Assembly: GCF_009649075.1 (NCBI RefSeq)
Contig: NZ_CP045737.1
Coordinates: forward strand, 620,001-684,000
DNA length: 64,000 nucleotides
Origin: Aeromicrobium yanjiei
GTDB taxonomy: Bacteria; Actinomycetota; Actinomycetes; Propionibacteriales; Nocardioidaceae
Direction of reading: 5' to 3'
Below, piece by piece: positions 63,965 through 64,000 of this stretch (its first letter is position 1; each line of letters begins with the position of its first letter). The position numbers were made by a program, and so were the translations under genes. Below the pieces are notes generated by a model. The model worked only from the letters and a program-made list of their open reading frames with translations, searched no databases and had not been told where the DNA came from.

Positions 63965-64000
63965 TCAGCGGCCGGTGAACTCCGGCTTCTCCTTGGCCAG
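63965..64000 (-). CDS. Probable enoyl-CoA hydratase/isomerase, C-terminus only
   Basis: Twelve codons on the minus strand ending in LAKEKPEFTGR and TGA (63967-63965). KPEFTGR is a common C-terminal end of crotonase-family enzymes. The rest of the gene lies beyond the window, so the assignment rests on this short match and is tentative. Confidence 0.5.
   Translation of the reverse strand: MAKEKPEFTGR

Overview
The window is high-GC actinobacterial chromosome. F420 biosynthesis (fused FbiC, FbiD/CofC, NpdG), an acyl-CoA carboxylase with an epsilon subunit, HtaA-type haem proteins, a Rv1264-like cyclase, a HAIR-type operator at lon and many leaderless starts (a TAnnnT box 6-8 nt before ATG/GTG) all fit Actinomycetia. 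A member of the Nocardioidaceae (Aeromicrobium-like) is my inference, not proven. No rRNA, tRNA, CRISPR array, transposase or prophage was seen; gene content looks like stable core chromosome.

Layout. 1-5671: nucleoside salvage operon (ABC permease, cdd, a cytochrome P450, deoA, a MaoC protein, adenosine deaminase). 5672-6012: palindromic repeat array and promoter. 6013-7966: thiolase and SDR dehydrogenase. 8042-13124: F420 block (F420-dependent oxidoreductase, npdG, fbiC, fbiD). 13136-13318: second copy of the repeat array. 13348-17211: lon, a small kinase, deoC. 17399-23944: two large secreted proteins, a 5'-nucleotidase and a lamin-tail nuclease, with related C-terminal modules. 23959-28342: small membrane protein, phosphohexomutase, uronate-dehydrogenase-like protein, purine nucleoside phosphorylase and a divergent TetR regulator. 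28385-36387: haem acquisition (hmuT-hmuU-hmuV plus three exported haem-type proteins on the minus strand, haem oxygenase divergent) with an IdeR/DtxR-like box between. 36440-42964: flavoprotein reductase, two PGRP-amidase proteins (one fused to SpoIID), small membrane protein. 43054-46143: biotin carboxylase/BCCP subunit and acyl-CoA dehydrogenase. 46190-50019: VOC protein, Ser/Thr kinase, VWA surface protein and XRE regulator with twin operators. 50031-54809: Tudor-like protein, Maf, two paralogous unknown proteins, accE, accD, birA. 54823-64000: PH-domain protein, class III cyclase, purK, purE, PPOX protein, unknown protein, phosphotransferase, VOC protein, dapE, LOG protein, tag, a frameshifted coiled-coil membrane protein, and the end of a probable crotonase gene.

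Together the genes suggest a coherent scavenging theme: extracellular DNA or nucleotides are cut by the secreted nuclease and 5'-nucleotidase, nucleosides enter through the ABC transporter, and cdd, add, PNP, deoA, a phosphomutase and deoC feed bases and pentose phosphate into metabolism. A second theme is haem-iron capture and degradation. The most unusual items are two mirror-symmetric 21-bp repeat arrays with an almost identical palindromic core, a P450 translationally coupled inside a pyrimidine salvage operon, stacked SigR-like/HAIR control signals at lon, overlapping leaderless divergent promoters at PNP/tetR, twin operators between the VWA and XRE genes, and a repeated operator-like motif at the haem oxygenase gene.
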